Notes: generated from the letters alone by a model not told the origin. 64,000 nt of DNA from JBGTIS01 sp041745535 (GCA_041745535.1 JBGTIS010000073.1:1-64000); one strand, 5' to 3'. Shown: positions 43,245 to 53,030, counted from the first letter of the stretch. Numbers and translations: made by a program.

Positions 43245-43892
43245 AACCTTTTTTCAGTTAAACTATCCTTCATATAAAAAAGTAGCATTAATTTTTTAAG
43301 TAAGGTAGATGCAAAGCCCCTACCTTACCAAAACTATAGTATTAACCATAAAAACCTGCTAAAACAAACATTGAATGCATATCAGTTCAGATAAATTAGC
43401 TTTTGATAAATCAAATCTTACACGATTTGATTCGTTAGCCATTTCGTACTGATATACAGCTAATCGTATTTTTAATTGAGTTGCTTACCTAAACACTACC
43501 AGAAACTGGCAGTTCAAAACCTAGGTGTTCATAGTATTTCAAAAAATGATTTAATCTACTTACGAAGTATTAGAGGGCATTGGATTTATCTTTTGAAAAA
43601 ATTATTAAAAAAACAATAAATTACGTATAAATAATAAGTAGCGATGGATACTTGAAATAACCGTGTTTCGGAGTAATTCCTGAAACAAATTTGGGCTTTA
43701 TTTCCTTTTACCGTAAAGCACAAAATAGTAAAAAGATAATGATGTTATTATAAGTATAGGGAAAGTATGCGCAAATTAAAATTAATTGGATATATTAATT
43801 CGTGTTGAAAAATTGATAGATTACGATTATTAAGCCTTTTCGTATGAAGTTTTTTATAAATCCCGTATTTTTTTAGTCATCAGCAATGTGAT
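43245..43892. other. 648-base intergenic region
   Basis: This AT-rich spacer separates the leftward His-rich gene from the rightward aspartic protease gene. It contains a 9-bp hairpin at 43300-43328 in the leader of the His-rich gene. I find no open frame, RNA gene or strong promoter elsewhere in it. Confidence 0.5.
43300..43328 (-). promoter_or_regulatory. 9-bp hairpin in the leader of the His-rich gene
   Basis: GTAAGGTAG and CTACCTTAC form a perfect stem with an 11-base loop, 56-84 bases upstream of the TTG start at 43244. It may be an operator (palindromic) or an RNA element; an A/T-rich stretch follows on the minus strand. Confidence 0.4.
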
Positions 43893-45137
43893 ATGCGAAT
43901 TTTATGCCTCATAACTCCTTTTTTATGTATAGGGTTTTATTTCATTACCCAAAATGAAGCATATGCGCAATACCGTGGCTTTTATTTTGTAAACGAAAAA
44001 CTGAAAAAAGTAGAAATCCCCTTTGAATTACATAGCAACCTCATTATTGTTCCGGTTACGGTGAATGATGGCCCACCCCTTAAATTTATTTTAGATACAG
44101 GCGTACGAACTGCCATACTCACCAACGAAATTTATGTTGACAGTATTCCCACCCCTAACGACCGGGAAATTAATTTATTAGGCGTAGGTGCCAAAGGGCA
44201 AATCAGTGCTTATGTTACCAATAATGTGTCGTTCGATTTATCCGGTATACGTGCGGAAGGAAATGCCATGCTGGTGCTAAAAGAAGATTACTTACAACTT
44301 GATAGTTATTTAGGTGTTAGGGTGCATGGCATTATCGGCTATGAAATTTTCAGTCGGTTCACTATAGAAATCGATTATGAGCGGCTTATACTTACGGTAT
44401 ACAGGCCCGATGCTTTTAAGCCCAAAAAATCGTTTGAAGTAATTCCAATGGATGTTGAGGATACGAAGCCTTATATCGAAGCATGCCTTAACATGGACGA
44501 TAGCACCGAAATTGCTATCAGGTTAATGATCGACACCGGAGCCAGTCAGCCCCTGTTATTAACCGCTGATTCAGGAAAAAATATTTATGTTCCCGAAAAA
44601 CATGTAAATGGGTACCTGGGAAGAGGTTTAAGTGGAGAAATTTATGGTGCCATGGCCCGTGTTCCCAGCCTGGAATTGAATGAGTTTGTTTTAAAAGATA
44701 TGATTACTTCCTTTCCGGAAGACAGCGCCATGAGCAAAAATTTTATTACCAGAAGCCAGAATGGCAACCTGGGAGGCGAGGCTTTAAAACGCTTTACGAT
44801 AATTTTTGATTATGCCAATGAAAAAGTTTATCTGCGTAAAAGCAATTCTTATAAAAAGCGTTTTTCTTATAACATGAGTGGCATCAGCTTAACCGCGATA
44901 GGCCCTCAATTAGATATTTACATAATTAGTAATATTGTTATACCTTCTCCGGCCAGCAAAGTAGGTTTGAAACAAGGTGATGTTATTATTAATGTAAATG
45001 GCATTCGAAGTGTGGATCTTACACTGAGCGATTTCAGTGAACTGGTTCATAAGCGGCCTGGTAAGCAGATACGAATGAAGGTGTACCGCGATGGGCAAAT
45101 TTTGAAAAAGAAATTCAAACTACAAAAAATTTTGTAA
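43893..45137 (+). CDS. retropepsin-like aspartic protease with C-terminal PDZ domain
   Basis: A 414-residue exported protein. After a signal peptide (FLCIGFYFITQNEAYAQ), two aspartic protease half-sites occur, ILDTGVRTA (Asp68) and MIDTGASQP (Asp214), giving a bilobal arrangement in one chain. The C-terminal 90 residues form a PDZ domain (SPASKVGLKQGDVIINVNG, about 350-368). Such proteins are conserved in Bacteroidota and are probably periplasmic proteases, though no substrate is known. The gene stands alone. Confidence 0.9.
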   Translation: MRILCLITPFLCIGFYFITQNEAYAQYRGFYFVNEKLKKVEIPFELHSNLIIVPVTVNDGPPLKFILDTGVRTAILTNEIYVDSIPTPNDREINLLGVGAKGQISAYVTNNVSFDLSGIRAEGNAMLVLKEDYLQLDSYLGVRVHGIIGYEIFSRFTIEIDYERLILTVYRPDAFKPKKSFEVIPMDVEDTKPYIEACLNMDDSTEIAIRLMIDTGASQPLLLTADSGKNIYVPEKHVNGYLGRGLSGEIYGAMARVPSLELNEFVLKDMITSFPEDSAMSKNFITRSQNGNLGGEALKRFTIIFDYANEKVYLRKSNSYKKRFSYNMSGISLTAIGPQLDIYIISNIVIPSPASKVGLKQGDVIINVNGIRSVDLTLSDFSELVHKRPGKQIRMKVYRDGQILKKKFKLQKIL

Positions 45138-45437
45138 AAGGAGCGTATGATTAGGTTTACTCTATTAAACAATATTGGATATTTGTAAAATTAATTAGTG
45201 TAATAATAACCCAAAAATCTTATTACCGTTAAAATGATACGTTACACTGTATCAAAACCATTTTTACGCGAATCCGCGTAAATGCGCATACTTTCATATT
45301 TCTTTTTTCTTCAAACTTTTATTAGTTTAAATTGGTTTTTTAGCGGATTTCCAATTTAGCTGTTCAAGTTTACAATCATTTTTAGAAATACCATTATAAA
45401 TAGTACAACAAAGGTACTGATAATCAGTTTTGAGAAT
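45138..45437. other. intergenic region, no feature seen
   Basis: 300 AT-rich bases between the protease and the VWA gene. No hairpin with a T-tract, RNA gene or -33/-7 pair stands out. Confidence 0.45.
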
Positions 45438-46541
45438 ATGTTAGGACATCGATTTACTAAATATATACCACAGGAACAGGATATAAAGGGAAGTTTTGAG
45501 AACCTGCTCAAAATTTTTATGGAACTTTTGGTAATTACTTCAGGTGATGTGAGCGAAACCTTACAATGGATGACCAGTCTGGATAAGCAATATGGTATTA
45601 CCAATGACGAATATGGCATGGGTAATTTCATTGACGATTTGAAAGACAAAGGATACCTCACAGAAGATAGCGAAAAAGGCAGCTTTGAAATTACTGCTAA
45701 AAGTGAACAATCTATCCGAAAAAGTTCACTGGAAGAGATTTTCGGTAAATTAAAAAAATCAGGCAGAGGTAGCCATAAAACTAATTTTGGTGGCGAAGGG
45801 GATGAACCCAGTACCGACCGGCGTGAATTTGAATTTGGCGATACCGTGGAGCAAATTGCCATGACTGAATCTATCAAAAATTCCCAAATCAACCATGGAC
45901 TGGGCGATTTTATGCTGACGGAAAACGACCTGGAGATTTACGATACAGAATATAAAACTCAAACTTCTACCGTATTAATGATTGATATTTCTCACTCAAT
46001 GATTTTGTATGGGGAAGATCGGATTACGCCTGCTAAAAAAGTGGCCATGGCATTGGCTGAATTAATTACTACTAAATATCCTAAAGATACTTTGGATATT
46101 CTTGTTTTTGGTAACGATGCCTGGCAAATTGAAATTAAGGATTTACCTTACTTGAAAGTAGGACCTTACCATACCAACACAGTAGCTGGTTTAGAGTTGG
46201 GAATGGACATTTTGCGACGGCGAAAAAATAAAAATAAGCAAATTTTTATGATCACCGATGGCAAACCAACCTGCTTAAAGCAAGGCATAAAATACTATAA
46301 AAACAGCTTTGGTCTGGATAGTAAAATCCTTAATAAAACCCTGACGCTGGCTGCCCAATGCCGAAGATTGAATATTCCTGTAACTACTTTTATGATTGCC
46401 TCCGATCCTTATTTACAGCAATTTGTGAGAAAATTCACTGAAGTAAATAATGGAAATGCCTATTACAGCAGCCTGAAAGGACTGGGGCATCTTATTTTTG
46501 AAGATTATAAACGAAACCGTAGAAAAAAATTTAAAAATTAG
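45438..46541 (+). CDS. VWA-domain protein, partner of a MoxR-type ATPase
   Basis: A 367-residue cytosolic protein. The first 170 residues are acidic and helical; then comes a von Willebrand A domain with the MIDAS motif DISHS (183-187), TKYPKDTLDILVFGNDAW, and IFMITDGKPTCL. A basic C-terminus (DYKRNRRKKFKN) ends it. The next gene, 67 bases on, encodes a MoxR/ChlI-type AAA ATPase, the usual partner of such VWA proteins, so the two likely form a chelatase-like complex. The substrate is unknown. Confidence 0.88.
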   Translation: MLGHRFTKYIPQEQDIKGSFENLLKIFMELLVITSGDVSETLQWMTSLDKQYGITNDEYGMGNFIDDLKDKGYLTEDSEKGSFEITAKSEQSIRKSSLEEIFGKLKKSGRGSHKTNFGGEGDEPSTDRREFEFGDTVEQIAMTESIKNSQINHGLGDFMLTENDLEIYDTEYKTQTSTVLMIDISHSMILYGEDRITPAKKVAMALAELITTKYPKDTLDILVFGNDAWQIEIKDLPYLKVGPYHTNTVAGLELGMDILRRRKNKNKQIFMITDGKPTCLKQGIKYYKNSFGLDSKILNKTLTLAAQCRRLNIPVTTFMIASDPYLQQFVRKFTEVNNGNAYYSSLKGLGHLIFEDYKRNRRKKFKN

Positions 46542-46608
46542 CATTTGCCTAAATTTAGACAAAAGCAGAATATACATTTTTGTTTAGGCCCTGTGTTTAA
46601 TATTCTAA

Positions 46609-48168
46609 ATGCTAATGAGCAGATCAAAAATTACTATGAGATACAACGAAATACAGCCTGAAAAGCTAATAAAAATACGGACGCTTGGTGAGTTAAAAGC
46701 AGTCGGATACCAGCCTAAATCTATTAAGGAAGAACTTAGAAATAACCTCATTCAAAAACTGACCAAAAAGGAAACGGTTTTTGAAGGTATCTGGGGATTT
46801 GAGGAGTCGGTAATTCCGGATATGGAACGCGCTATTCTTTCTATGCATAACATTATTTTACTTGGATTACGCGGACAGGCTAAAACTCGTATCGCACGGT
46901 TAATGATTTACCTGTTAGATGAATACATACCTGTTATTCAGGGCTCTGAACTGAACGATGATCCCATGCAGCCACTTTCAGGATATGGCAAAAATATGGT
47001 AGATGAACATGGAGATCGTACGCCTATAAGCTGGGTACATCGCTTTGAACGATATACAGAAAAACTGGCTACCCCAGATGTGTCCATTGCCGACTTAATT
47101 GGCGATACCGACCCTATTAAGGCGGCTACTCTTAAGTTGCCTTATTCCGACGAACGTGTAATTCATTATGGATTAATTCCGCGCTCTCACCGTTGTATTT
47201 TTGTAATTAACGAATTACCTGACTTGCAAGCCAGAATTCAGGTGGCGTTGTTCAATATTTTGCAGGAAGGTGACATACAGATCCGTGGATTTAAAATCAG
47301 GCTTCCGCTGGATATTCAGTTTGTGTTTACCGCCAATCCGGAAGATTATACCAACCGGGGCAGTATCGTAACACCGCTTAAAGACCGTATCGATAGTCAG
47401 ATTATGACCCACTATCCTAAAAGCATTGAAATTGGTAAAAAAATTACGGCACAGGAAGCGAATATTAAACCGGTTCAAAATGAGAAAATTCAAATCAATG
47501 ACCTTTCTCGGGACCTGGTTGAGCAAATTGCTTTTGAAGCCCGTGCCAGCGAATATGTAGATGAAAAAAGTGGAGTTTCAGCCAGGCTTACTATCTCAGC
47601 GCTTGAAAACCTGATGAGTGCGGCAGAGCGCCGAACGCTGATTAATGGTGAAAAAGAAACCTTTATTCGTGTATCCGACTTTGTTGGGGTGGTTCCGGCT
47701 GTAACCGGAAAAATAGAGTTGGTATATGAAGGCGAACAGGAAGGGCCCGGCATTGTGGCCAATACGCTGGTAGGCAAAGCTATCAGAACTTTATTTACAA
47801 AATATTTTCCTAATCCGGAAGATAAGCGAAAAGACAAAGAAAAAAATCCTTATAAAAAAATTACCCAGTGGTTTGGCGATGGACATTATATGGACATCCT
47901 CAACGACCTGGATAATCAGGCCTATAAAAAGACCCTGCAATCGGTTCCTGGACTGAACGAACTGGTAGAAACTCATCATGCTAAACTTGATGAAAACAAC
48001 AAGCTGTTTTTAATGGAGTTTGCCCTGCATGGGCTTGCTGAATACAGCCAGTTAAGTAAAAATCGGCTGGAAACAGGATTGCAGTTTAAAGACCTGTTGA
48101 GTAGCATGTTTACCATGCCCAATTTAGGCGAAGATGATGACGACAACGGTTTTGATGATCGTTATTAA
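46609..48168 (+). CDS. MoxR/ChlI-like AAA+ ATPase
   Basis: A 519-residue ATPase. The Walker A region is LLGLRGQAKTRIARL (about 84-98), followed by an IAEL/DVSIADLIGDTDP segment, a Walker B FVINELPDLQARIQVALFNILQEGDIQIRG (in parts), the sensor FTANPEDYTNRGSIVTPLKDRI, and an acidic C-terminus (DDDDNGFDDRY). The composition is that of magnesium-chelatase I/MoxR ATPases working with a VWA partner, encoded just upstream. The complex may remodel or insert cofactors in a target protein; the target is not shown. Confidence 0.9.
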   Translation: MLMSRSKITMRYNEIQPEKLIKIRTLGELKAVGYQPKSIKEELRNNLIQKLTKKETVFEGIWGFEESVIPDMERAILSMHNIILLGLRGQAKTRIARLMIYLLDEYIPVIQGSELNDDPMQPLSGYGKNMVDEHGDRTPISWVHRFERYTEKLATPDVSIADLIGDTDPIKAATLKLPYSDERVIHYGLIPRSHRCIFVINELPDLQARIQVALFNILQEGDIQIRGFKIRLPLDIQFVFTANPEDYTNRGSIVTPLKDRIDSQIMTHYPKSIEIGKKITAQEANIKPVQNEKIQINDLSRDLVEQIAFEARASEYVDEKSGVSARLTISALENLMSAAERRTLINGEKETFIRVSDFVGVVPAVTGKIELVYEGEQEGPGIVANTLVGKAIRTLFTKYFPNPEDKRKDKEKNPYKKITQWFGDGHYMDILNDLDNQAYKKTLQSVPGLNELVETHHAKLDENNKLFLMEFALHGLAEYSQLSKNRLETGLQFKDLLSSMFTMPNLGEDDDDNGFDDRY

Positions 48169-48320
48169 GCAAATACCGAAATGGATTAGGCAAGCCAGCA
48201 CTTTTTTGTAAACAACTTGCGTTTTTTGGCTTGCAATGACCCATTTTCGGATCCAGTATTTTAAGGTAATCGTTCAGTGTTACTTGCTCCCGGCAGAAAA
48301 GTAATTACTGTATAAAGTAG

Positions 48321-49061
48321 ATGGTAATGAATATCCAGGATGTAAAAATGTTGGTAAGTAAAGGGGAAGGGGAATCCATAGAGTTTAAAAGAAAAGTAGT
48401 ACATCCTGAAAAAATAATTCGCGAAATTGTAGCCTTCGCCAATACCAAAGGTGGCTATTTGCTGGTGGGTGTAGATGATGACGGCAGTATTCCGGGATTA
48501 AAATTTGCTGATGAAAATGTTTTCGCATTAGAACAGGCTATAAAAAAGTGGTGCCGTCCGGAAATCAATTACACCATCGAAACCATTCCCTTTTCCAGAA
48601 AAAAATCTGTAGTAAGTTTTCGCGTAAAAGAAAGTAGCCAGAAGCCCCATTATGTTTTAGGGAATTGTTTTCACCCGCATGTTTCTATTACCAATACACT
48701 ACCTGTGGGTTCAAAACAAGTCGCGCTTAACGGGACAGGTATCGAAAAAAAAACAAAGCCTCTTAACCGTGCTTATGTACGGGTGAAGGATAAAAGCCTG
48801 CAGGCAAGCCGCGAAGTTTGGGAAGTTCTCAGAAGAACCAGAAAGCCTAAAGACATTAAATTTTCATTTGGTGATAAGGAAAAAATATTAATGGAATTTC
48901 TTCATGAAAAGGAAAGTATTACCCTCAAAGAATTTAAAAAGATAGCGAGGTTATCGTATTTTCGCGCTTCCAGAACCTTAGTACTTCTGGTACTAGCAAA
49001 TGTTTTAGAAATTGTTCCTCAGGAAAAGGAAGATATTTTTAAGTTACGACATATACAATGA
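48321..49061 (+). CDS. AlbA_2 (Schlafen-like) domain protein
   Basis: A 246-residue protein with an N-terminal AlbA_2 domain: EGESIEFKRKVVHPEKIIREIVAFANTKGGYLLVGVDDDG (residues about 13-52, in segments), a Schlafen-type nucleic-acid/nucleotide binding fold. The C-terminal part (KEKILMEFLHEKESITLKEFKK, then YFRASRTLVLLVLANVLEIV) resembles a winged-helix segment. It could be a transcription regulator or a nucleic-acid-acting enzyme. It precedes the PIN-PhoH gene by about 50 bases in the same direction. Confidence 0.82.
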   Translation: MVMNIQDVKMLVSKGEGESIEFKRKVVHPEKIIREIVAFANTKGGYLLVGVDDDGSIPGLKFADENVFALEQAIKKWCRPEINYTIETIPFSRKKSVVSFRVKESSQKPHYVLGNCFHPHVSITNTLPVGSKQVALNGTGIEKKTKPLNRAYVRVKDKSLQASREVWEVLRRTRKPKDIKFSFGDKEKILMEFLHEKESITLKEFKKIARLSYFRASRTLVLLVLANVLEIVPQEKEDIFKLRHIQ

Positions 49062-49114
49062 AGTTATTGAGGTGTAATTAATAAACAAAGATTAACGCTA
49101 AAGAGATATTTTTT

Positions 49115-50485
49115 ATGGCCAAAACCAAAGAATTAAGTACCAGCAAACCAAAATCTGTTAAGCAACGAAGTAAAAAAATATATGTAATTGATACCTCTGT
49201 AATTCTACATGCCCACGATGCTATTCTGAATTTTGATGAACATGATGTAGGAATTCCTATTACAGTACTGGAAGAACTGGATCAATTCAAAAAGGGAAAT
49301 GATACCCGTAACTTTGAAGCCCGCGAGTTTATCAGGCTTATTGATAAACTGTCTTTAGAACATACTTTGCAGGATTGGATTCCGCTGAATGGAAAAGCAA
49401 AGGGAAGTTTCCGAGTAGTGATGAATTCCAAAACATCAGTAGATGCTGAGAAAATTTTTGATGAAAGAAAAGCAGATCATAAGATCTTAAATGCGGCACT
49501 AACTCTGCAGGAAGGTTATCCCGACCGGTCTGTAATTCTGGTAACCAAAGACATTAACCTAAGATTAAAGGCCAAATCGCTGAACCTGACGGCACAGGAC
49601 TACGAAACTGGCAAGGTAAAACACATTGGTAGTATTTACGATGAAAAAGTAACCCTGCAGGTAAACAGCAACACAATTTCTGAGTTGTATAAGGAAGGTT
49701 TTCGCGAAGTAAGCAGTGTAATGAATGCCAGCCAGGTAACCAACAATGGCTATTACATTTTAAAAAGCACAAAAAACTCTGCTTTGGCTTATTATAACCC
49801 AATTATGCAGAAAATTGAAAGGGTTGATAAGAAACAGGCTCATGGCATTACCCCGCGCAATGCCGAACAGGCTTTTGCCCTTCACGCCATTCTGAATCCG
49901 GATATAAAACTGGTTACCTTACAAGGCGTGGCCGGTAGTGGAAAAACCCTTCTAGCGCTAGCGGGGGCATTAGAGCAGCGCCGGGAATACAGGCAAATTT
50001 ATCTGGCCCGACCCATTGTTCCGCTCAGTAATAAAGATATTGGCTTTCTGCCCGGCGATATCCAGTCCAAAATTAATCCTTACATGCAACCCCTGTGGGA
50101 TAACCTGAAATTTATTCAGAATCAATACCAGGAGTCGGACAAGGAATACAAGCGGATCACTGAAATGGTAAATACAGAAAAACTGGTAATTACACCATTA
50201 GCCTATATTCGGGGAAGAAGTTTATCTAATATTTGCTTTATTGTAGACGAAGCCCAAAATCTAACCCCGCATGAGGTAAAAACTATTATTACCCGTGCCG
50301 GTGAAAATACCAAGATTATTTTTACAGGCGATATTTATCAGATCGATACGCCCTATCTTGACTCTCAGTCTAACGGACTCTCTTATCTGATGGATAAAAT
50401 CCGATCGCATCCGTTAACTGCCCATGTAACCCTGGTAAAAGGCGAACGGTCAGAACTGGCTAACTTAGCGAATGACTTACTGTAA
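49115..50485 (+). CDS. PIN-PhoH family ATPase
   Basis: A 456-residue protein with an N-terminal PIN ribonuclease domain (IYVIDTSVILHAHDAILNFDEH, about 21-42; VILVTKDINLRLKAKSLN) and a C-terminal PhoH ATPase domain (GVAGSGKTLLALAGAL, Walker A at about 270-285; CFIVDEAQNLTPHEVKTIITRAG, Walker B; IIFTGDIYQID). This YlaK-type fusion may be an RNA-unwinding nuclease. Direct neighbours are the AlbA_2 gene before it and the PRC-barrel gene after it. Confidence 0.95.
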   Translation: MAKTKELSTSKPKSVKQRSKKIYVIDTSVILHAHDAILNFDEHDVGIPITVLEELDQFKKGNDTRNFEAREFIRLIDKLSLEHTLQDWIPLNGKAKGSFRVVMNSKTSVDAEKIFDERKADHKILNAALTLQEGYPDRSVILVTKDINLRLKAKSLNLTAQDYETGKVKHIGSIYDEKVTLQVNSNTISELYKEGFREVSSVMNASQVTNNGYYILKSTKNSALAYYNPIMQKIERVDKKQAHGITPRNAEQAFALHAILNPDIKLVTLQGVAGSGKTLLALAGALEQRREYRQIYLARPIVPLSNKDIGFLPGDIQSKINPYMQPLWDNLKFIQNQYQESDKEYKRITEMVNTEKLVITPLAYIRGRSLSNICFIVDEAQNLTPHEVKTIITRAGENTKIIFTGDIYQIDTPYLDSQSNGLSYLMDKIRSHPLTAHVTLVKGERSELANLANDLL

Positions 50486-50659
50486 CATGCGCTGAAAATT
50501 TACTGAAAAGGTCAGTAAACTATTTTTTATGCGCCTGGTTGTATAGGTAGAATTGGATCTTTTTAACTCGTAAAGGGTTGAAACACCATGGGAAGTAACA
50601 ATTCCTGTTTCAAAAACGCATCCAACAGTTAACCTTGCATACGCGAAAGGAGACATTAT

Positions 50660-51169
50660 ATGGCAGAACAAAAAATTTCTCAGCTCACTGAAATCTTAAC
50701 TTTTTCAGTAGTTGATACTTACAATGAAAATATAGGTACAATTAAAGATATTTATTTCGATGTGAAGCATCATCAAATACTCTATCTGGTAGTATCGGTA
50801 GGAGGATTTTCAGTAGTTGGAAATAAAGAATATAGGGCGGTTCCCTGGTCAATGTTTCACTATAACCCAGTTACTAAAGTGATGCGGCTAACGGTTCCCA
50901 AAGATAAAATATATCAGTCTCCGGCCATCAGAAATGAAAACCCGCATAAACCTGATGAGAAGATATTCGCCGAAATTTTTCAGTATTATGGGCAGCCTGA
51001 TCAGCGGGGAAAGCAGCATGCTTCTGAAGATAATTTTTCTTACGATGATAAAAGTGGAAACCTTCACCAGGCTTACGAAGGCTCGGCAAAAATGACAGAG
51101 GATGTGCCCAATGTTAACACCGAAGAGGAAGTTAATTACGATAAAATAAAAGGAATAGAAAATAAGTAA
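50660..51169 (+). CDS. PRC-barrel domain protein
   Basis: A 169-residue protein. The first 90 residues are a PRC-barrel (TYNENIGTIKDIYFDVKHHQILYLVVSVGG, then YRAVPWSMFHYNPVTKVMRLTV, shown in segments). The rest is acidic and polar with no signal peptide. PRC-barrels occur in photosystem and RNA-processing proteins but also widely in stress-linked proteins of unknown role. A bidirectional terminator separates it from rplS. Confidence 0.85.
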   Translation: MAEQKISQLTEILTFSVVDTYNENIGTIKDIYFDVKHHQILYLVVSVGGFSVVGNKEYRAVPWSMFHYNPVTKVMRLTVPKDKIYQSPAIRNENPHKPDEKIFAEIFQYYGQPDQRGKQHASEDNFSYDDKSGNLHQAYEGSAKMTEDVPNVNTEEEVNYDKIKGIENK

Positions 51170-51170
51170 T

Positions 51171-51199
51171 AAAAAAGCCTGTATAATACAGGCTTTTTT
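51171..51199. terminator. bidirectional intrinsic terminator
   Basis: AAAAAAGCCTGTA and TACAGGCTTTTTT form a 13-bp perfect stem with a TAA loop between the convergent PRC-barrel and rplS genes. Confidence 0.9.
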
Positions 51200-51225
51200 C
51201 TTTGGGTTACTGGTTAATATCTTAA

Positions 51226-51588
51226 TTATTTTTTCATAATTTTCTCTTTGATCCTGGCAGCTTTACCCTGACGACCTCTCAGATAGAATATGCGGGCTCT
51301 TCTGACATTACCTTTTCTGATCACTTCAATTTTTTCGATACTAGGTGAAAGAATGGGAAAAATTCTTTCTACACCAATACTATTAGATACTTTACGTACC
51401 GTAAATGTTTCGCCACTGGAATTGGGGTGCCTGCGTTGAATAACGGTACCCTGGAACTGCTGTATCCTTTCCTTGTTTCCTTCGCTGATCTTAACGTGTA
51501 CATTAATGGTGTCACCAGCTTTAAAATCAGGAAATTTGTTTCGGGTTTCCTGTGCTTCTTGTTCTATAAAATTTAATAGCTCGCTCAT
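51226..51588 (-). CDS. rplS: 50S ribosomal protein L19
   Basis: A 120-residue ribosomal protein with the L19 pattern: FKAGDTINVHVKISEGNKER near residue 22, IQQFQGTVIQRRHPNSSGETFTVRKVS, GVERIFPILSPSIEKIEVIRKG and RRARIFYLRGRQGKAARIKEK (each in part). It is a single gene here, not next to trmD or rpsP, and has its own candidate promoter at 51630. Confidence 0.97.
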   Translation of the reverse strand: MSELLNFIEQEAQETRNKFPDFKAGDTINVHVKISEGNKERIQQFQGTVIQRRHPNSSGETFTVRKVSNSIGVERIFPILSPSIEKIEVIRKGNVRRARIFYLRGRQGKAARIKEKIMKK

Positions 51589-51629
51589 AGCTTAAATTCT
51601 TTCTGAGATTTTTCCTGAAAAAAGAGGTG

Positions 51630-51637
51630 CAAATATA
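51630..51637 (-). promoter_or_regulatory. candidate -7 box (TATATTTG) of rplS
   Basis: Read on the minus strand TATATTTGC matches the TAnnTTTGC consensus and sits 42-49 bases before the rplS ATG. No clear TTG -33 element is seen. Confidence 0.42.
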
Positions 51638-51680
51638 GAAATTCTTTGGAAGAATTATGCTACTACACTATTTTTTATAC

Positions 51681-51712
51681 AAAAAAGAAAAGCCCCCGGT
51701 TTGAGAGCTTTT
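51681..51712 (-). terminator. intrinsic terminator of fasciclin gene
   Basis: On the minus strand an AAAAGCTC/GGGCTTTT stem is followed by a TTCTTTTTT tract, about 25 bases after the stop at 51738. Confidence 0.75.
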
Positions 51713-51737
51713 CCGCGAATATAGTTTAAAAGAAATT

Positions 51738-53030
51738 CTATCGGGTTACTTTTACTTCTATCTCAATGTATCCGGTGGTTCCTGCGCCAGGGGCAACACT
51801 GACTACTTTTATTAAACCGTACATTTCACCAGCAGTTTTAAAAGCAATTACATCGCCAGCAGCCAGACTTGTTACTCGTTTGGGGTTATCGGGAGAAGTG
51901 CCAAATTCATCGAATTCGCTGGTTACCGTAAAATCCTGATTGACCATGATTGCGTCAAATTCAGCCGCTGTCATAGCAGATGTTTTGAATTCTGTCGCGT
52001 TCCGAGTTCCCCATGCGCTCATGTCATAACCCACGCCAGCTGGTACAGGATTAGACCATAAGTCTTCATCAGGAGAAATAAGAGATGCCCCGGAAGTAGC
52101 TCCATAAAAATAGCCAAAATCAATATCAGCGGAAACTGGATCGGCCGTACCTGTTACATCGTTATAAGAATATAACATACCATCCATGCTGCTAAAGAAA
52201 GTTTTTGAGTTCATGTCACCCGTTGGCGCATACAGTAACTTGGCTGTATAAGCTGAAAGGTTATTGGGTAACAGTACCTGATTAATGCCATGTACCACTC
52301 CATTATCAGCAGTTATATCTGCCATACTAACAGTGGCCCCATCAACCATAATGGTAGTACCATCGTTGGTGATCCAAATGCTGTCTCCCTCCAGAGTTTC
52401 AATCCAGGTTTCGTTAGTTAAGCCTGATGCAAGAATTTGTGTTGGAATTACATGATACATTAGAATATCCTCTAATCCTGGTACATCTGCTATATTGTCA
52501 GCAGTAATACCCATTGCTTCAAGTGCGGCATCGGTAGGCGCGAAAACAGTGAAAGGACCATCACCCTGCAAATCATCAACCAAACCAGTTGCATCTAATG
52601 CCGCTGCAAGGATGCTAAAATCGCTGTTTTTAACCACTACATCTGCTACTGTACCATAAGCTATTGTAATTACAAGTTGGTCATTAGCCTGTGAGCCTCC
52701 TGAAGTTACAGAAGCCGTTAGGGTATAAGTATCACCCAAAGCAGCATCAGTAGGAACAATAAACATGACAGATTCTCCTGAGGTAGCAGTGTTATCGCTG
52801 TCTACGAAAGAGCCTGTAGGATTTGAAAGTATAGTAGCTTCTGTACCAGTTGTGCCATTGGTAACAGTTACAGTTATTTCAACGGTATCGCCAGGAGCAG
52901 CATTTTCAGCGCCTTCCAAGCTTACTGTTAGAGGGCCGCCAGGGGTTTCGGTATCTTCGCTACAGCTGGCAAAAAATAAAGTGGCTGCTATCACCAAAAA
53001 GGATAAAAAATAATTCAATATTCTGTTCAT
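51738..53030 (-). CDS. fasciclin-domain lipoprotein
   Basis: A 430-residue surface or periplasmic protein. The signal ends in LFFASCSEDT, a lipobox with Cys23. It has an Ig-like N-terminal module (SLEGAENAAPGDTVEITVTV to about 125), a fasciclin domain at about 126-256 (DFSILAAALDATGLVDDLQG, GPFTVFAPTDAALEAMG, LMYHVIPTQILASGL, GVVHGINQVLLP) and a C-terminal module of unknown type. Fasciclin proteins act in cell adhesion. A terminator follows its stop. Confidence 0.9.
   Translation of the reverse strand: MNRILNYFLSFLVIAATLFFASCSEDTETPGGPLTVSLEGAENAAPGDTVEITVTVTNGTTGTEATILSNPTGSFVDSDNTATSGESVMFIVPTDAALGDTYTLTASVTSGGSQANDQLVITIAYGTVADVVVKNSDFSILAAALDATGLVDDLQGDGPFTVFAPTDAALEAMGITADNIADVPGLEDILMYHVIPTQILASGLTNETWIETLEGDSIWITNDGTTIMVDGATVSMADITADNGVVHGINQVLLPNNLSAYTAKLLYAPTGDMNSKTFFSSMDGMLYSYNDVTGTADPVSADIDFGYFYGATSGASLISPDEDLWSNPVPAGVGYDMSAWGTRNATEFKTSAMTAAEFDAIMVNQDFTVTSEFDEFGTSPDNPKRVTSLAAGDVIAFKTAGEMYGLIKVVSVAPGAGTTGYIEIEVKVTR

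Noticed and set aside
45356..45892. 178-codon minus-strand frame over the VWA gene start
   Set aside because: It lies antisense to a well-supported VWA gene and has low-complexity Ser/Pro content without motifs.
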